From the NCBI GenBank assembly GCA_964623055.1, contig CAZURK010000002.1:148970-212969 (forward strand): a stretch of DNA of 64,000 bases, written 5' to 3'. Within the stretch, counting starts at the first letter, position 1. Each line of letters opens with the position of its first letter. The notes below the pieces were generated by a model. That model did not search any database, had not been told where the DNA came from, and worked only from the letters and a program-made list of their open reading frames with translations. Below are positions 18,597 through 26,333 of this stretch, piece by piece. The DNA comes from JADHUC01 sp964623055. GTDB lineage: Bacteria > Planctomycetota > Planctomycetia > Pirellulales > Pirellulaceae. The position numbers were made by a program, and so were the translations under genes.

Positions 18597-18799
18597 CATC
18601 CGTTGGAGATGGGCGTGAAACGGTTCTGCTTCCTTCACCTGCGTCAGATCCCCGGTCTATCGAACGGCCAACGAAACCGGCCTGCAAGCTCGTGTTGGAG
18701 GTCGCCAAGCGGCCGGGGGCGCTGGTCGATGTTGCCGACTTCCGCGGCAGGCCCGTGGTGCTGCGTGGAAAGCTGTTCTACGGTGCCAGCTCGCCGTGA
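18590..18799 (+). CDS. Small ORF of unknown function, doubtful
   Basis: A 69-residue frame divergent from the MarR gene; its second half (KLVLEVAKRPGALVDVADFR) has protein-like composition and G/C-ending codons, unlike random frame. No ribosome-binding site stands out and the start overlaps the MarR promoter. It may be a remnant of a lost gene or chance. No domain recognised. Confidence 0.2.
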   Translation: MSTSVGDGRETVLLPSPASDPRSIERPTKPACKLVLEVAKRPGALVDVADFRGRPVVLRGKLFYGASSP

Positions 18800-18804
18800 A
18801 CCTC

Positions 18805-20958
18805 TCATCGGGAGATCGAACCGCGGGGCGTTTCGATGAATTGACCGTCCTTGAAATAGCCGAAGCGGTCGCCTCGCTTGACGTACTCCGTGCCCGCGCG
18901 GACCTCGCGGACCGGCATGCCGCGATCGTACTCCCATCGGCTCTGTTCGCTTCCGTCGGACGCAAAGCGGACCCATTCGGTGATGAAACCATCATTGTTA
19001 AGCCGTTCGCGGCTCAATAACACGTCTTCGCGATTGTAGTATTCGCGCGTGGCGAGTTTGCCGTCGCGGTAGCTGGTGCGGCGGATGGCGTCCCCTTCCA
19101 AGCCGATATCGTGCCGTCGGGCAAGCACACCATCTTCGTACCATTCCTTGTGGACTACGCCGTCATGCAGGTGCACGATCTCGCGAACTGCTTCAGGGGC
19201 GCGCTTGGCGGTTTCGGCCGATGCCTTCTGCGATTGGACCAGCCACCGGTCGGACGTCCAGGAGAAACCCGTCGGCAACTGGGCGAACACGTGAAGCGTT
19301 GTGCGACGCGTAATTTCCACCGGTTCGCTGGGCTCGCTCTCCAATCCGCTCTGCTCCACGGCCACAGCGCGATAGGTGCCGGGTGTGAGGACGAGTTGAT
19401 CAGGGGCATGCAGCGGATCGTCGGTGATGCGTTGATCGCCGCGTAGCAGATGATAGCCGTAGGTCTCGAAGTCTTCTTCACCGGGAATGAGTTGTACCGA
19501 ATCGTTGCATATTCGTAGCGCCGGACGATCCGGCTTGCGGACGACGACCACATAAACGTCCGTCTGCCGCTGACGCATTAGCGGCGAGTCGAGATCTTGA
19601 ATCGACTTTCGCATGGGGTAAGACGGTCCCGGCATAGCGTCCCATTGTGGATCGGTCAGGCATCGGGCGTCGAACGAAGTGACCGCCCGACCTGCCCGCA
19701 GATTGATCGTGAGTGTGTTATGAAGTCCCCGCGTAAGGCCCTCGAAGCTGCGGGAGGTCTTCCGCTCGTATCCAATGATCTCGCGCTGCACAACGATCGA
19801 CCCTGAATCGGGAAAACTGGCCGTCGAGGCCACGGCCAGCGAGGTCGCCTTTCGTGACGTGTCCTGACTGATGTGAGTGACCGGGCTGTCTTTCAGATCG
19901 TAGTTAGAGACAAAACAGACTTTGGTGCCGTCAGGGCTGCCTTTGGGGTCGGCGTCGTAGATGCCAGAATTGTCCTTAATCGTGCGGGGATAGCAGATGA
20001 TCGACAGGGGATGGATGAAGAACCATCCGTCGCCGCTGCGAAGGTCGGCCACGGTGCTATCGCCGCAAACGTATCTTCCACTTCGCCCGCACGGGCTCAC
20101 GTCACCGACGCCCACTGATGCGAGGATGTGCAGGTTGCTGGGGAACGGCTCGTTCCAGCGCCGGCCGCGGATCAGTCCATTGCCCAGCAAAAGGTACTCG
20201 CCGTTTCCCAGCCAACCCATGTGACATTTCTGGATGGTCGGTGCGAATATGCTCCGGTTCTTGCCCTCCAGGTCATGCCAATAGCGGGTAGCGTCGAACG
20301 GGTCGTCGTTGTGGTCTTGCCGAGTGAAGAAGACAGGATGCCCGGGACTGGGCAGCAGTTGAGCGCCGGTTACTTCGGGCAACAACTCCGGCTCGGATTC
20401 TTGAGCGATGGGAATGCGATACACTCGGGATTGGGGCTCTTGGTCTCGGCGGCGCCGGATGCCGTAGATCCAGCGGTCCCGGTAGTCGGTCTCGCCCAGC
20501 CGCTCGATGCCGTAGCAGACGCGCAGTCGCTTGCCTGTAGCCAGATCGAGCCAACGGACCTCGGCGCCTTCGGCATAGCTTGGCCCGGCGGTCGGGTCCT
20601 CGTGCACGTAAAGCAACCAGTTGTGACCGTTCGCCCAGCGAGGCGAGTGTCCCGCGTCGATCGACCGGTCCTCGTCGTTGAGCAAATCGTAGACATGGAC
20701 CGTGGTGTGCTCTCGCGTACGGCCGCGGATCTCCTGCCAACCGAATCGCGTATAGCACAGGTACCGGCCGTCCGGGCTCCAGCATTGCGTGTTGTGGTAG
20801 TTGGCCCAGTCACGGACAGTCGGATCGTTGGTAATCCGCCAGACTCCCAGATTGGGACCGTTGTCAGGTGTCTGGAAACGTTCTCGTTCCGCGTGGACTC
20901 GAACGACGGGTGCCACGATTCCCAGAATCACTGTCGATACACAACAAACGGCTCTCAT
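18805..20958 (-). CDS. Secreted TolB-like propeller protein with C-terminal MORN-like repeats
   Basis: AGGAGGAACGGTG precedes the ATG at 20958, which starts a signal peptide (MRAVCCVSTVILGIVAPVVR). An earlier in-frame ATG at 21093 is rejected because it has no ribosome-binding site. The N-terminal 400 residues contain TolB/WD40-like blades: NTQCWSPDGRYLCYTRFGWQ, SIDAGHSPRWANGHNWLLYV, KGSPDGTKVCFVSNYD. A middle region about residues 480-560 looks like an Ig/fibronectin sandwich (TPGTYRAVAVEQSGLESEPS). The last 130 residues carry YwqK/MORN-like repeats (HKEWYEDGVLARRHD, RRTSYRDGKLATREYYN, RWEYDRGMPVREV). All three parts are binding modules; no enzymatic motif is evident. Exported location is well supported, function unknown. 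It lies upstream of the MarR gene on the same strand. Confidence 0.78.
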   Translation of the reverse strand: MRAVCCVSTVILGIVAPVVRVHAERERFQTPDNGPNLGVWRITNDPTVRDWANYHNTQCWSPDGRYLCYTRFGWQEIRGRTREHTTVHVYDLLNDEDRSIDAGHSPRWANGHNWLLYVHEDPTAGPSYAEGAEVRWLDLATGKRLRVCYGIERLGETDYRDRWIYGIRRRRDQEPQSRVYRIPIAQESEPELLPEVTGAQLLPSPGHPVFFTRQDHNDDPFDATRYWHDLEGKNRSIFAPTIQKCHMGWLGNGEYLLLGNGLIRGRRWNEPFPSNLHILASVGVGDVSPCGRSGRYVCGDSTVADLRSGDGWFFIHPLSIICYPRTIKDNSGIYDADPKGSPDGTKVCFVSNYDLKDSPVTHISQDTSRKATSLAVASTASFPDSGSIVVQREIIGYERKTSRSFEGLTRGLHNTLTINLRAGRAVTSFDARCLTDPQWDAMPGPSYPMRKSIQDLDSPLMRQRQTDVYVVVVRKPDRPALRICNDSVQLIPGEEDFETYGYHLLRGDQRITDDPLHAPDQLVLTPGTYRAVAVEQSGLESEPSEPVEITRRTTLHVFAQLPTGFSWTSDRWLVQSQKASAETAKRAPEAVREIVHLHDGVVHKEWYEDGVLARRHDIGLEGDAIRRTSYRDGKLATREYYNREDVLLSRERLNNDGFITEWVRFASDGSEQSRWEYDRGMPVREVRAGTEYVKRGDRFGYFKDGQFIETPRGSISR

Positions 20959-21110
20959 CACCGTTCCTCCTCTGCGACTTTCACTTGCGATGAAAAGGAC
21001 ATAGACTGTTCGAGAGACTCCGGTTGGAACAAGCGGCCGAAGTATCGATATCATGGAATAGGAATTCACCGTGCTCAAGTCAGTATTGCACAATTACGCC
21101 TTCAACCCAT

Positions 21111-21244
21111 GTTGTGGCCCGGTCTCCTGACCGGGTCACGCCGTCGACCGAAGGTCTCCGCCAGCCAGCCAAACGTCCAGTGGTTCTTGAAGTTGGAGAC
21201 CTCCGGTCGCCGGCAGTGGCCGGGGGGTGGGGCCCGGCCACAAC
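21111..21244. repeat. Composite palindromic element flanked by GTTGTGGCC / GGCCACAAC
   Basis: The outer arms GTTGTGGCC (21111) and GGCCACAAC (21236) enclose hairpin CCCGGTC-TCCT-GACCGGG and the pair GACCGAAGGTCTCC (21146) / GGAGACCTCCGGTC (21195). The last 20 or so bases may carry assembly errors. Confidence 0.7.
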
Positions 21245-21298
21245 GAAGCCCGGAGGCCGGCGACAACATAGCCCAGCCCCACCCCATTGGGCAAAACC

Positions 21299-21308
21299 NN
21301 NNNNNNNN
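21299..21308. other. Assembly gap (10 N) between overlapping low-quality contig ends
   Basis: Ten N. The sequence left of the gap (21169-21298) and right of it (21312-21441) align with a constant offset of 143 bases, each degraded toward the gap by G/C homopolymer errors. The gap is therefore probably a failed merge of overlapping contigs, not missing DNA. No gene is seen between 20959 and 21466. Confidence 0.85.
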
Positions 21309-21466
21309 CCCCCAACCGTCCTGGGTTTCTTTCTGTGGGCCCCCGGGGGGGGCGGGCTGGGGGGGGGTCGTCCCCCCCCCCCACAACTCAGCCGTGAGAC
21401 CTGCTACAACTTAGCCGAGCCCAACCCATTTGGCCAACACAACGCGACACGCAAAGGAGTACAAAC

Positions 21467-23530
21467 ATGATTCGATGTTTATTGGCAGCGCTAATCATTC
21501 TGACTCTCAGCAGTCATGTGATGGCGGAAGGAAATGACGAGACCTTCACCAATTCGCTCGGCATGAAGATGGCCCGAATCCCAGAGGGGCAATTCCAGAT
21601 GGGTTCGGAACAGGGCGATTGGGACGAACGGCCGGTTCATCGAGTCATCATCAGCCGACCGTTTCACATGTCGGTCACGGAGGTAACCAACTCGCAGTAC
21701 GAGCAGTTCGACGCGGACCATCGAAAGCTGCGTGGCAAACTGGGCTTTTCCAGGGAAGATGACGAGGCCGTGGTGTTCGTCGGTTGGCGCGAAGCCGTGG
21801 CATTCTGCGAATGGCTGAGCAAGAAAGAAGGGAAACCATACCGCCTGCCGACCGAAGCGGAATGGGAGTACGCCTGCCGCGCCGGCACCACGACCGCGTA
21901 CAACACCGGCGAAGCACTACCGGCGGAATTCCAAAAGAACGTGCGCAACAGTTGGTTTCCCGCACCGGACCGCAGCAAACCGGACGAGGTCGTACCGCTG
22001 ACCGTCGCCAAGACGCCGCCGAACGCTTGGGGATTGTACGACATGCACGGCAACGTCGAGGAATGGTGTGCCGATTGGTACGGCCCGTACCTTGGCGGCG
22101 AACAAACCGATCCTGTAGGTTGCGAGCGCGGCGAGTCTCGCATGACGCGCGGCGGCAGCCACTCGACGCTGCTTCCGTACCTCCGTTCGGCCAACCGCGG
22201 CGGCATGTTGCCGGACGACAAGACGTGGCTGGTCGGTTTTCGCGTCGTGATGGCCGAGCCGCCGACGACCAAACCGTCACCACCATGGCCCACGCAGTTT
22301 CATCAATTGCAGGTTTCCCAGGAGGTCCCTGCCGATTCGGCGAGCGGACCTGATCCGAACAAACCGTACTTCCGAGGCCCCCTGCCCTACGTGAAGATTC
22401 CGGCGGGATCCAACGGTCCGCTGTTCTCGAAACACAACCATGATCCCGCGCTGGTCGAATGCCCGAACGGCGACTTACTGGCGATCTGGTACACGTGCCT
22501 GACCGAACCGGGCCGTGAGTTAGGTATCGCGGCTTCCCGGCTGCGCTATGGGGCCGACCAGTGGGATCCCGCTTCGACGTTTTGGGACACGCCGGACCGT
22601 AACGACCACGCGCCGGCAATGTGGGCCGACGGCAAAGGGACCATCTTTCACTTCAACGGCATGTCGGCCGCCGGGACGTGGGGCAGCACGGCCACGATCC
22701 TGCGTACCTCCACAGACAGCGGAGCCACGTGGTCGACGGCTCGCTTGATCAATCCCGAACACGGCTTGCGACACATGCCGGTCGAGTCCGTGTTCCAGAC
22801 TCGCGAAGGCTGGATGATCTTGCCTTGCGATGCCGTGCCGGGCGGTGGCGGCGGGACCGCCATCCACATCTCGAAAGACGGCGGCGAAACGTGGAACGAT
22901 CCGTCGTCGGATACCAGCCGACCGACATTTGTGGCCGGCGGGAAAGGCGGTTCGATCGCCGGCATTCACGGTGGCGTAACGCAACTGAAGGACGGCCGCC
23001 TGTTGGCCCACGGCCGCGGCGATTCCATCGACGGTCATATGCCCAAGAGCATTTCGGAGGACATGGGGCGCACCTGGACCTACTCGGCCACCGAGTTTCC
23101 ACCGATCGGCGGAAACCAGCGGCTGGTGCTGATGCGGCTGCGCGAAGGCCCCCTGCTGTTCGTCTCTTTCACGCACGATTTCTTCCGGTACCGGCGCGAG
23201 CCGGAAAAGACTCCGCCCTATTTCGTCACGGACGCCGCAGGCGAGAAACGCCGCATCCACGGCATGTTTGCCGCGTTATCGTTTGACGAGGGCGAAACAT
23301 GGCCGATCAAGAAGCCGGTCACGCCGGGCGGACCGCCTCGCCAACTGACTGGCGTAACGCTCACCGGCAGTTTTCTGCTGGACGACACTCACGCCGAACC
23401 GCGTGGCTACTTGTCCGGCTGCCAGACCCCAGACGGCGTCATCCATGTGATCTCTTCGGGTCTGCACTACTCTTTCAATATGGCCTGGCTCAAGACTCCT
23501 GTTCCAGCCGCGAATCCGAAGGGAGGCTAA
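21467..23530 (+). CDS. FGE/SUMF1-like domain fused to a sialidase-type propeller, secreted
   Basis: AAAGGAG lies seven bases before the ATG, followed by a signal peptide (MIRCLLAALIILTLSSHVMA). Residues about 25-265 are a formylglycine-generating-enzyme-family fold: TNSLGMKMARIPEGQFQMGS, YRLPTEAEWEYACRAGTTTA, AWGLYDMHGNVEEWCADWYG, MTRGGSHSTLLPYLRSANRG, ending VGFRVVMAE. The cysteine pair used by true FGE in the GGSW...C region is absent, so it is more likely a binding domain than an activator. Residues about 290-680 form a six-bladed sialidase-like propeller with four Asp-boxes (STDSGATW, SKDGGETW, SEDMGRTW, SFDEGETW). The combination suggests an exported glycan-binding or glycan-hydrolysing protein. 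The upstream region contains the artefactual gap but the start is outside it. Confidence 0.88.
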   Translation: MIRCLLAALIILTLSSHVMAEGNDETFTNSLGMKMARIPEGQFQMGSEQGDWDERPVHRVIISRPFHMSVTEVTNSQYEQFDADHRKLRGKLGFSREDDEAVVFVGWREAVAFCEWLSKKEGKPYRLPTEAEWEYACRAGTTTAYNTGEALPAEFQKNVRNSWFPAPDRSKPDEVVPLTVAKTPPNAWGLYDMHGNVEEWCADWYGPYLGGEQTDPVGCERGESRMTRGGSHSTLLPYLRSANRGGMLPDDKTWLVGFRVVMAEPPTTKPSPPWPTQFHQLQVSQEVPADSASGPDPNKPYFRGPLPYVKIPAGSNGPLFSKHNHDPALVECPNGDLLAIWYTCLTEPGRELGIAASRLRYGADQWDPASTFWDTPDRNDHAPAMWADGKGTIFHFNGMSAAGTWGSTATILRTSTDSGATWSTARLINPEHGLRHMPVESVFQTREGWMILPCDAVPGGGGGTAIHISKDGGETWNDPSSDTSRPTFVAGGKGGSIAGIHGGVTQLKDGRLLAHGRGDSIDGHMPKSISEDMGRTWTYSATEFPPIGGNQRLVLMRLREGPLLFVSFTHDFFRYRREPEKTPPYFVTDAAGEKRRIHGMFAALSFDEGETWPIKKPVTPGGPPRQLTGVTLTGSFLLDDTHAEPRGYLSGCQTPDGVIHVISSGLHYSFNMAWLKTPVPAANPKGG

Positions 23531-23534
23531 TACT

Positions 23535-23610
23535 CTTCCGCCCGGCCATCCGCGACGCCGCGTCCGCGACCATCCGGGCCACAACCATCCATCTGGCGAC
23601 CCGACGCCGA
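23535..23610 (+). pseudogene. Remnant of radC (JAMM motif region)
   Basis: Starting five bases after the preceding stop, this stretch closely matches the intact radC gene at about 26038-26114: the part equivalent to FRPAIRDAAAA is in one frame and the HNHPSGDPTP catalytic motif follows in another after a single-base deletion. No start, no flanking radC sequence. It is a decayed partial duplicate. The remaining 150 bases to the next gene hold nothing I recognise. Confidence 0.8.
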
Positions 23611-23761
23611 ACACTAGTATGACACTTTCGATCTCCGGTTCCGACTTGAGAAAAGCTGGGTAGGCAGACCCCCAAAGTTGCAGACACCACGCTCCGCCTT
23701 GCGCTCTGGTACGATCCGGCGGGCTCCCCTACGCCGTCTCGACCTACGCTCCAGGCTCCGC

Positions 23762-24727
23762 TTACTCGCTGGTGCTGGGGCTTGTGCTTGGCTGCCCTCC
23801 GGGCGGAACTGCGGCCACACGAAAGCCCAGGTAATCGATCCGGCCCTGCGGCACGCACCCGTAGCGCCCCGCCGCTCGGCAGTGCCCGGCGACGCTCCTC
23901 CAGCAACCGCCCCGGAACACCCGGCCCGAGCCTGTCACGGGACCGCTTGGATCGTCCGTTGGAGCGTCTATGTAGTAGTCACCGTCATACCAGTCGGCAC
24001 ACCACTCCCACACATTCCCGTGCACGTCATGAACTCCCCAAGCATTCGGCTTCTTCTCTCCTACCGAATGCGTTTTCCAGTCGGAGTTATCTCTATACCA
24101 TGCGTACTCTCCAAGGCTTGCCGGGTCGTCTCCAAAACCAAACCGTGTCGTGGTGCCAGCACGGCAAGCGTATTCCCACTCGGCTTCGGTCGGCAGGCGA
24201 TACGTCTTCCCTTCCTTGGCCGATAGTCTCTTGCAGAACTCGACCGCGTCCTCCCAAGACACCATCTCCACTGGGTAACTCGACGTGTCCTTTCCGGACA
24301 CTTCTTCCGCGCCACCTCCTCCCTTCGGGAACATACTTGGATTCTTCCCCATCACTTCCTCGAATTCCGCTTGTGTTACTTCGTACACGCCAAGGTAGAA
24401 CGGCCTGGTGATCCGCACGCGATGCTGTGGTTGCTCGCCCGTGAGCCCTTTAGCCACGTCCTCGTCCCAATCAAACAAACGGACGAGCTCCTGCCACGAC
24501 TTGCGGAGTCCCATCATGAACTCGCCCGCCGGGATCAGCTTCAGTTTCATGCCGATGCTGTTGGTCATTTCGACAGACAGTTTCAATCTCTGGCTGCACT
24601 CCTTCTGTGCAGCGACAGCCTTTTCCATCGCAGCCTTCACATCTGGTTGCGGCTTCTCGGCACCGCGAATCATGCCGCATACCAACAGCAACAAAACCAA
24701 CAACAGCCGCACATTTGGCGGCTTCAT
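23762..24727 (-). CDS. FGE/SUMF1-family exported protein
   Basis: The ATG at 24727 starts a signal peptide (MKPPNVRLLLVLLLLVCGMI); an ATG 16 codons upstream would bury it behind a polar leader, and neither start has a strong ribosome-binding site. The mature protein is a single FGE-sulfatase-type domain: TNSIGMKLKLIPAGEFMMG, ITRPFYLGVYEVTQAEFEEV, VEMVSWEDAVEFCKRLSAKE, YRLPTEAEWEYACRAGTTTR, NAWGVHDVHGNVWEWCADWY, FRGGCWRSVAGHCRAAGRYG, ending LGFRVA. One cysteine (GHCR) occupies the active-site region, but the paired catalytic arrangement of bona fide FGE cannot be confirmed. Such paralogues are abundant in planctomycetes and most have no known substrate. The sulfatase at the window start is a conceivable client but too distant to infer. 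Confidence 0.88.
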   Translation of the reverse strand: MKPPNVRLLLVLLLLVCGMIRGAEKPQPDVKAAMEKAVAAQKECSQRLKLSVEMTNSIGMKLKLIPAGEFMMGLRKSWQELVRLFDWDEDVAKGLTGEQPQHRVRITRPFYLGVYEVTQAEFEEVMGKNPSMFPKGGGGAEEVSGKDTSSYPVEMVSWEDAVEFCKRLSAKEGKTYRLPTEAEWEYACRAGTTTRFGFGDDPASLGEYAWYRDNSDWKTHSVGEKKPNAWGVHDVHGNVWEWCADWYDGDYYIDAPTDDPSGPVTGSGRVFRGGCWRSVAGHCRAAGRYGCVPQGRIDYLGFRVAAVPPGGQPSTSPSTSE

Positions 24728-25080
24728 GGCACAGTCTTCAGCTTTTCGGGCAAGATGGACCACACTGGACCCCATTTACTCGCATTCGGGCAGTGTACCA
24801 GCGCCGAAGCGTGGTTGCCACGGACGGCTTCACCAAACTCCATCGGTACACGTTGCCGTTGGGATGTCTTCGTTGGCGGGCGTCCCTTGGCAGCATTCAG
24901 TTCTTGACCGGGGATCCCATCCCTGATTCATCGACCAACGGGTGGCCAACCTGTCCGGCGCCTGCCAAAGATTTGCAGCCGTCCATCACTTTCTGCGTGA
25001 TGGTCGGAACTCAATCCAGTAGAATCACTTGAAGAGAATCGAGTTAGGCAAATGGACAGCGCCACTTTGCCATCGCACAC
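24728..25080. other. Intergenic region with no recognisable gene
   Basis: Between the FGE-family gene and radC. Short frames exist on both strands but none has a start with ribosome-binding site, a signal peptide or a known motif. A decayed gene cannot be excluded. Confidence 0.5.
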
Positions 25081-25142
25081 CAGCCCGAAGCGCAAGCGAG
25101 GGAACATGTTGCGGCGAATCCCTCGCTGGCGCGTCGGGCTAG
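25081..25142. repeat. Palindromic element GCCCGAAGCG...CGCGTCGGGC
   Basis: The arms CAGCCCGAAGCGCAAGCGAG (25081) and CTCGCTGGCGCGTCGGGCTA (25122) pair over about 22 bases with two or three mismatches around a short AT-rich loop. This sequence type is a common intergenic palindrome of planctomycete genomes. Confidence 0.8.
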
Positions 25143-25274
25143 TGAAATCGGGGCTTCCCGCCAAAGTGACGCAGTCAAAGTAATGGCTGGGAAGAAAAAC
25201 TGCCAGGACTCATTGTTTTCACTTAGACGCAGAAAAGACTCCCGACCGTTTTGGATCTGCCCAAAGGAAAGCGG

Positions 25275-26243
25275 ATGGCCACGCAAAGCAACGACATCGT
25301 CAGATACCAGCGGTACGCGAGGGTCGTCGAAGCTGCACTCGCCAAGGAGGAGTTCTCGCTGTACGAAGTTAAACAGGCCTGCGCAGAGGAACGGCCTGTT
25401 TTCGTGACGAGGGTTGTCAAAGGTCTGGAAAAGGACGGCGTACTGAAACAAATCGACGATCGCCCGAAGCCCTCGTTCCGCTGGCAAGTTGACCGCCAGG
25501 AGTTCTCCGCACCCGGCTGGCTGGATCGTCAGATCTACGGATCGCGTTTGACGCGTACGCCGGTCGGGGAACGACCGCGAGAACGATTGCTGCGGGAAGG
25601 CGCGGCTGCGCTACGCACGGCCGAACTGCTTGCCATTCTGATCCGTTCCGGTCGCCCTGGAGAATCGGCTCTGCAAGCCGGCGAAAAGATCGCCAATCGC
25701 TTCGCCGACGGTCTGGAGAAGCTGCCGGACGCCGGCCGCGGAGAATTGAAGTCCGTCAGCCCTGCCATCGAACAGACCGCCTACTGCCAAATCATGGCCG
25801 GCATCGAATTGGGGCGGCGAGTTGCCGCCGCCACAGACTCCTTGGAGAAGAAAGTCGAGAAGATAGGTGGCAGCGACGACGCCATGTTCTTCTGCCGCCG
25901 ACACTTTGCCCGCCTGGCCGAAGAGGGCAGTCAGGAGGAGTTCCACATCATCACGCTGAACACAAAGCACGCCGTGATCACTACGCATCAGATCAGCGTT
26001 GGCACACTTGGTGCGAGTCTGGTTCACCCGCGCGAAGTCTTCCGTCCGGCCATCCGCGACGCCGCGGCCGCGATCATTTTGGTCCACAACCATCCATCTG
26101 GAGACCCAACGCCCAGCGGAGAAGACGTCAATGTGACAGAGCATCTGGAGGAAGCCGCCGCCACGGTCGACATCCGCATCCTGGACCACATCATCGTCGC
26201 CCGCGATGGCGCGACCAGTATGCAAGAGTATCGCCAGCGATAA
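25275..26243 (+). CDS. radC: RadC-family JAB/MPN-domain protein with N-terminal winged-helix-like extension
   Basis: AAAGGAAAG eight bases upstream sets the ATG at 25275. The first 80 residues (QRYARVVEAALAKEEFSLYE, FVTRVVKGLEKDGVLKQID) look like a winged helix-turn-helix not present in standard RadC. Then comes the usual UBX-like helix-hairpin region (ERPRERLLREGAAALRTAEL, LAILIRSGRPGESALQAGEK) and the MPN+/JAMM metallo-domain with the complete motif HNHPSGDPTPSGED at about 271-284. The zinc ligands His, His, Asp and the upstream Glu are plausible. RadC proteins have no agreed role; links to DNA repair are historical and weak, and many travel with mobile DNA. A decayed radC piece sits 2.5 kb upstream. 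The following GH106-like gene starts 43 bases after its stop. Confidence 0.93.
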   Translation: MATQSNDIVRYQRYARVVEAALAKEEFSLYEVKQACAEERPVFVTRVVKGLEKDGVLKQIDDRPKPSFRWQVDRQEFSAPGWLDRQIYGSRLTRTPVGERPRERLLREGAAALRTAELLAILIRSGRPGESALQAGEKIANRFADGLEKLPDAGRGELKSVSPAIEQTAYCQIMAGIELGRRVAAATDSLEKKVEKIGGSDDAMFFCRRHFARLAEEGSQEEFHIITLNTKHAVITTHQISVGTLGASLVHPREVFRPAIRDAAAAIILVHNHPSGDPTPSGEDVNVTEHLEEAAATVDIRILDHIIVARDGATSMQEYRQR

Positions 26244-26262
26244 GATGGAACGTCAGAAGGGT

Positions 26263-26333
26263 CCAACGAATAGAAGGAGACGACGAATGGGTTTTGTACG
26301 TGGTCTTGTTCGTCGTCTCCTTCGATTCGTTGG
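26263..26333. repeat. 25-base-stem hairpin over the ribosome-binding site and start of the GH106-like gene
   Basis: CCAACGAATAGAAGGAGACG... (26263-26287) and its complement (26309-26333) pair with one mismatch across 25 bases around a 21-base loop. The 5' arm contains AAGGAGACGACGA and the A of the start codon; the 3' arm encodes residues 8-16 of the protein. Confidence 0.9.

Noticed and set aside
20128..21414. 428-codon plus-strand frame
   Set aside because: Antisense to the TolB-like gene and crosses the N run; an artefact.
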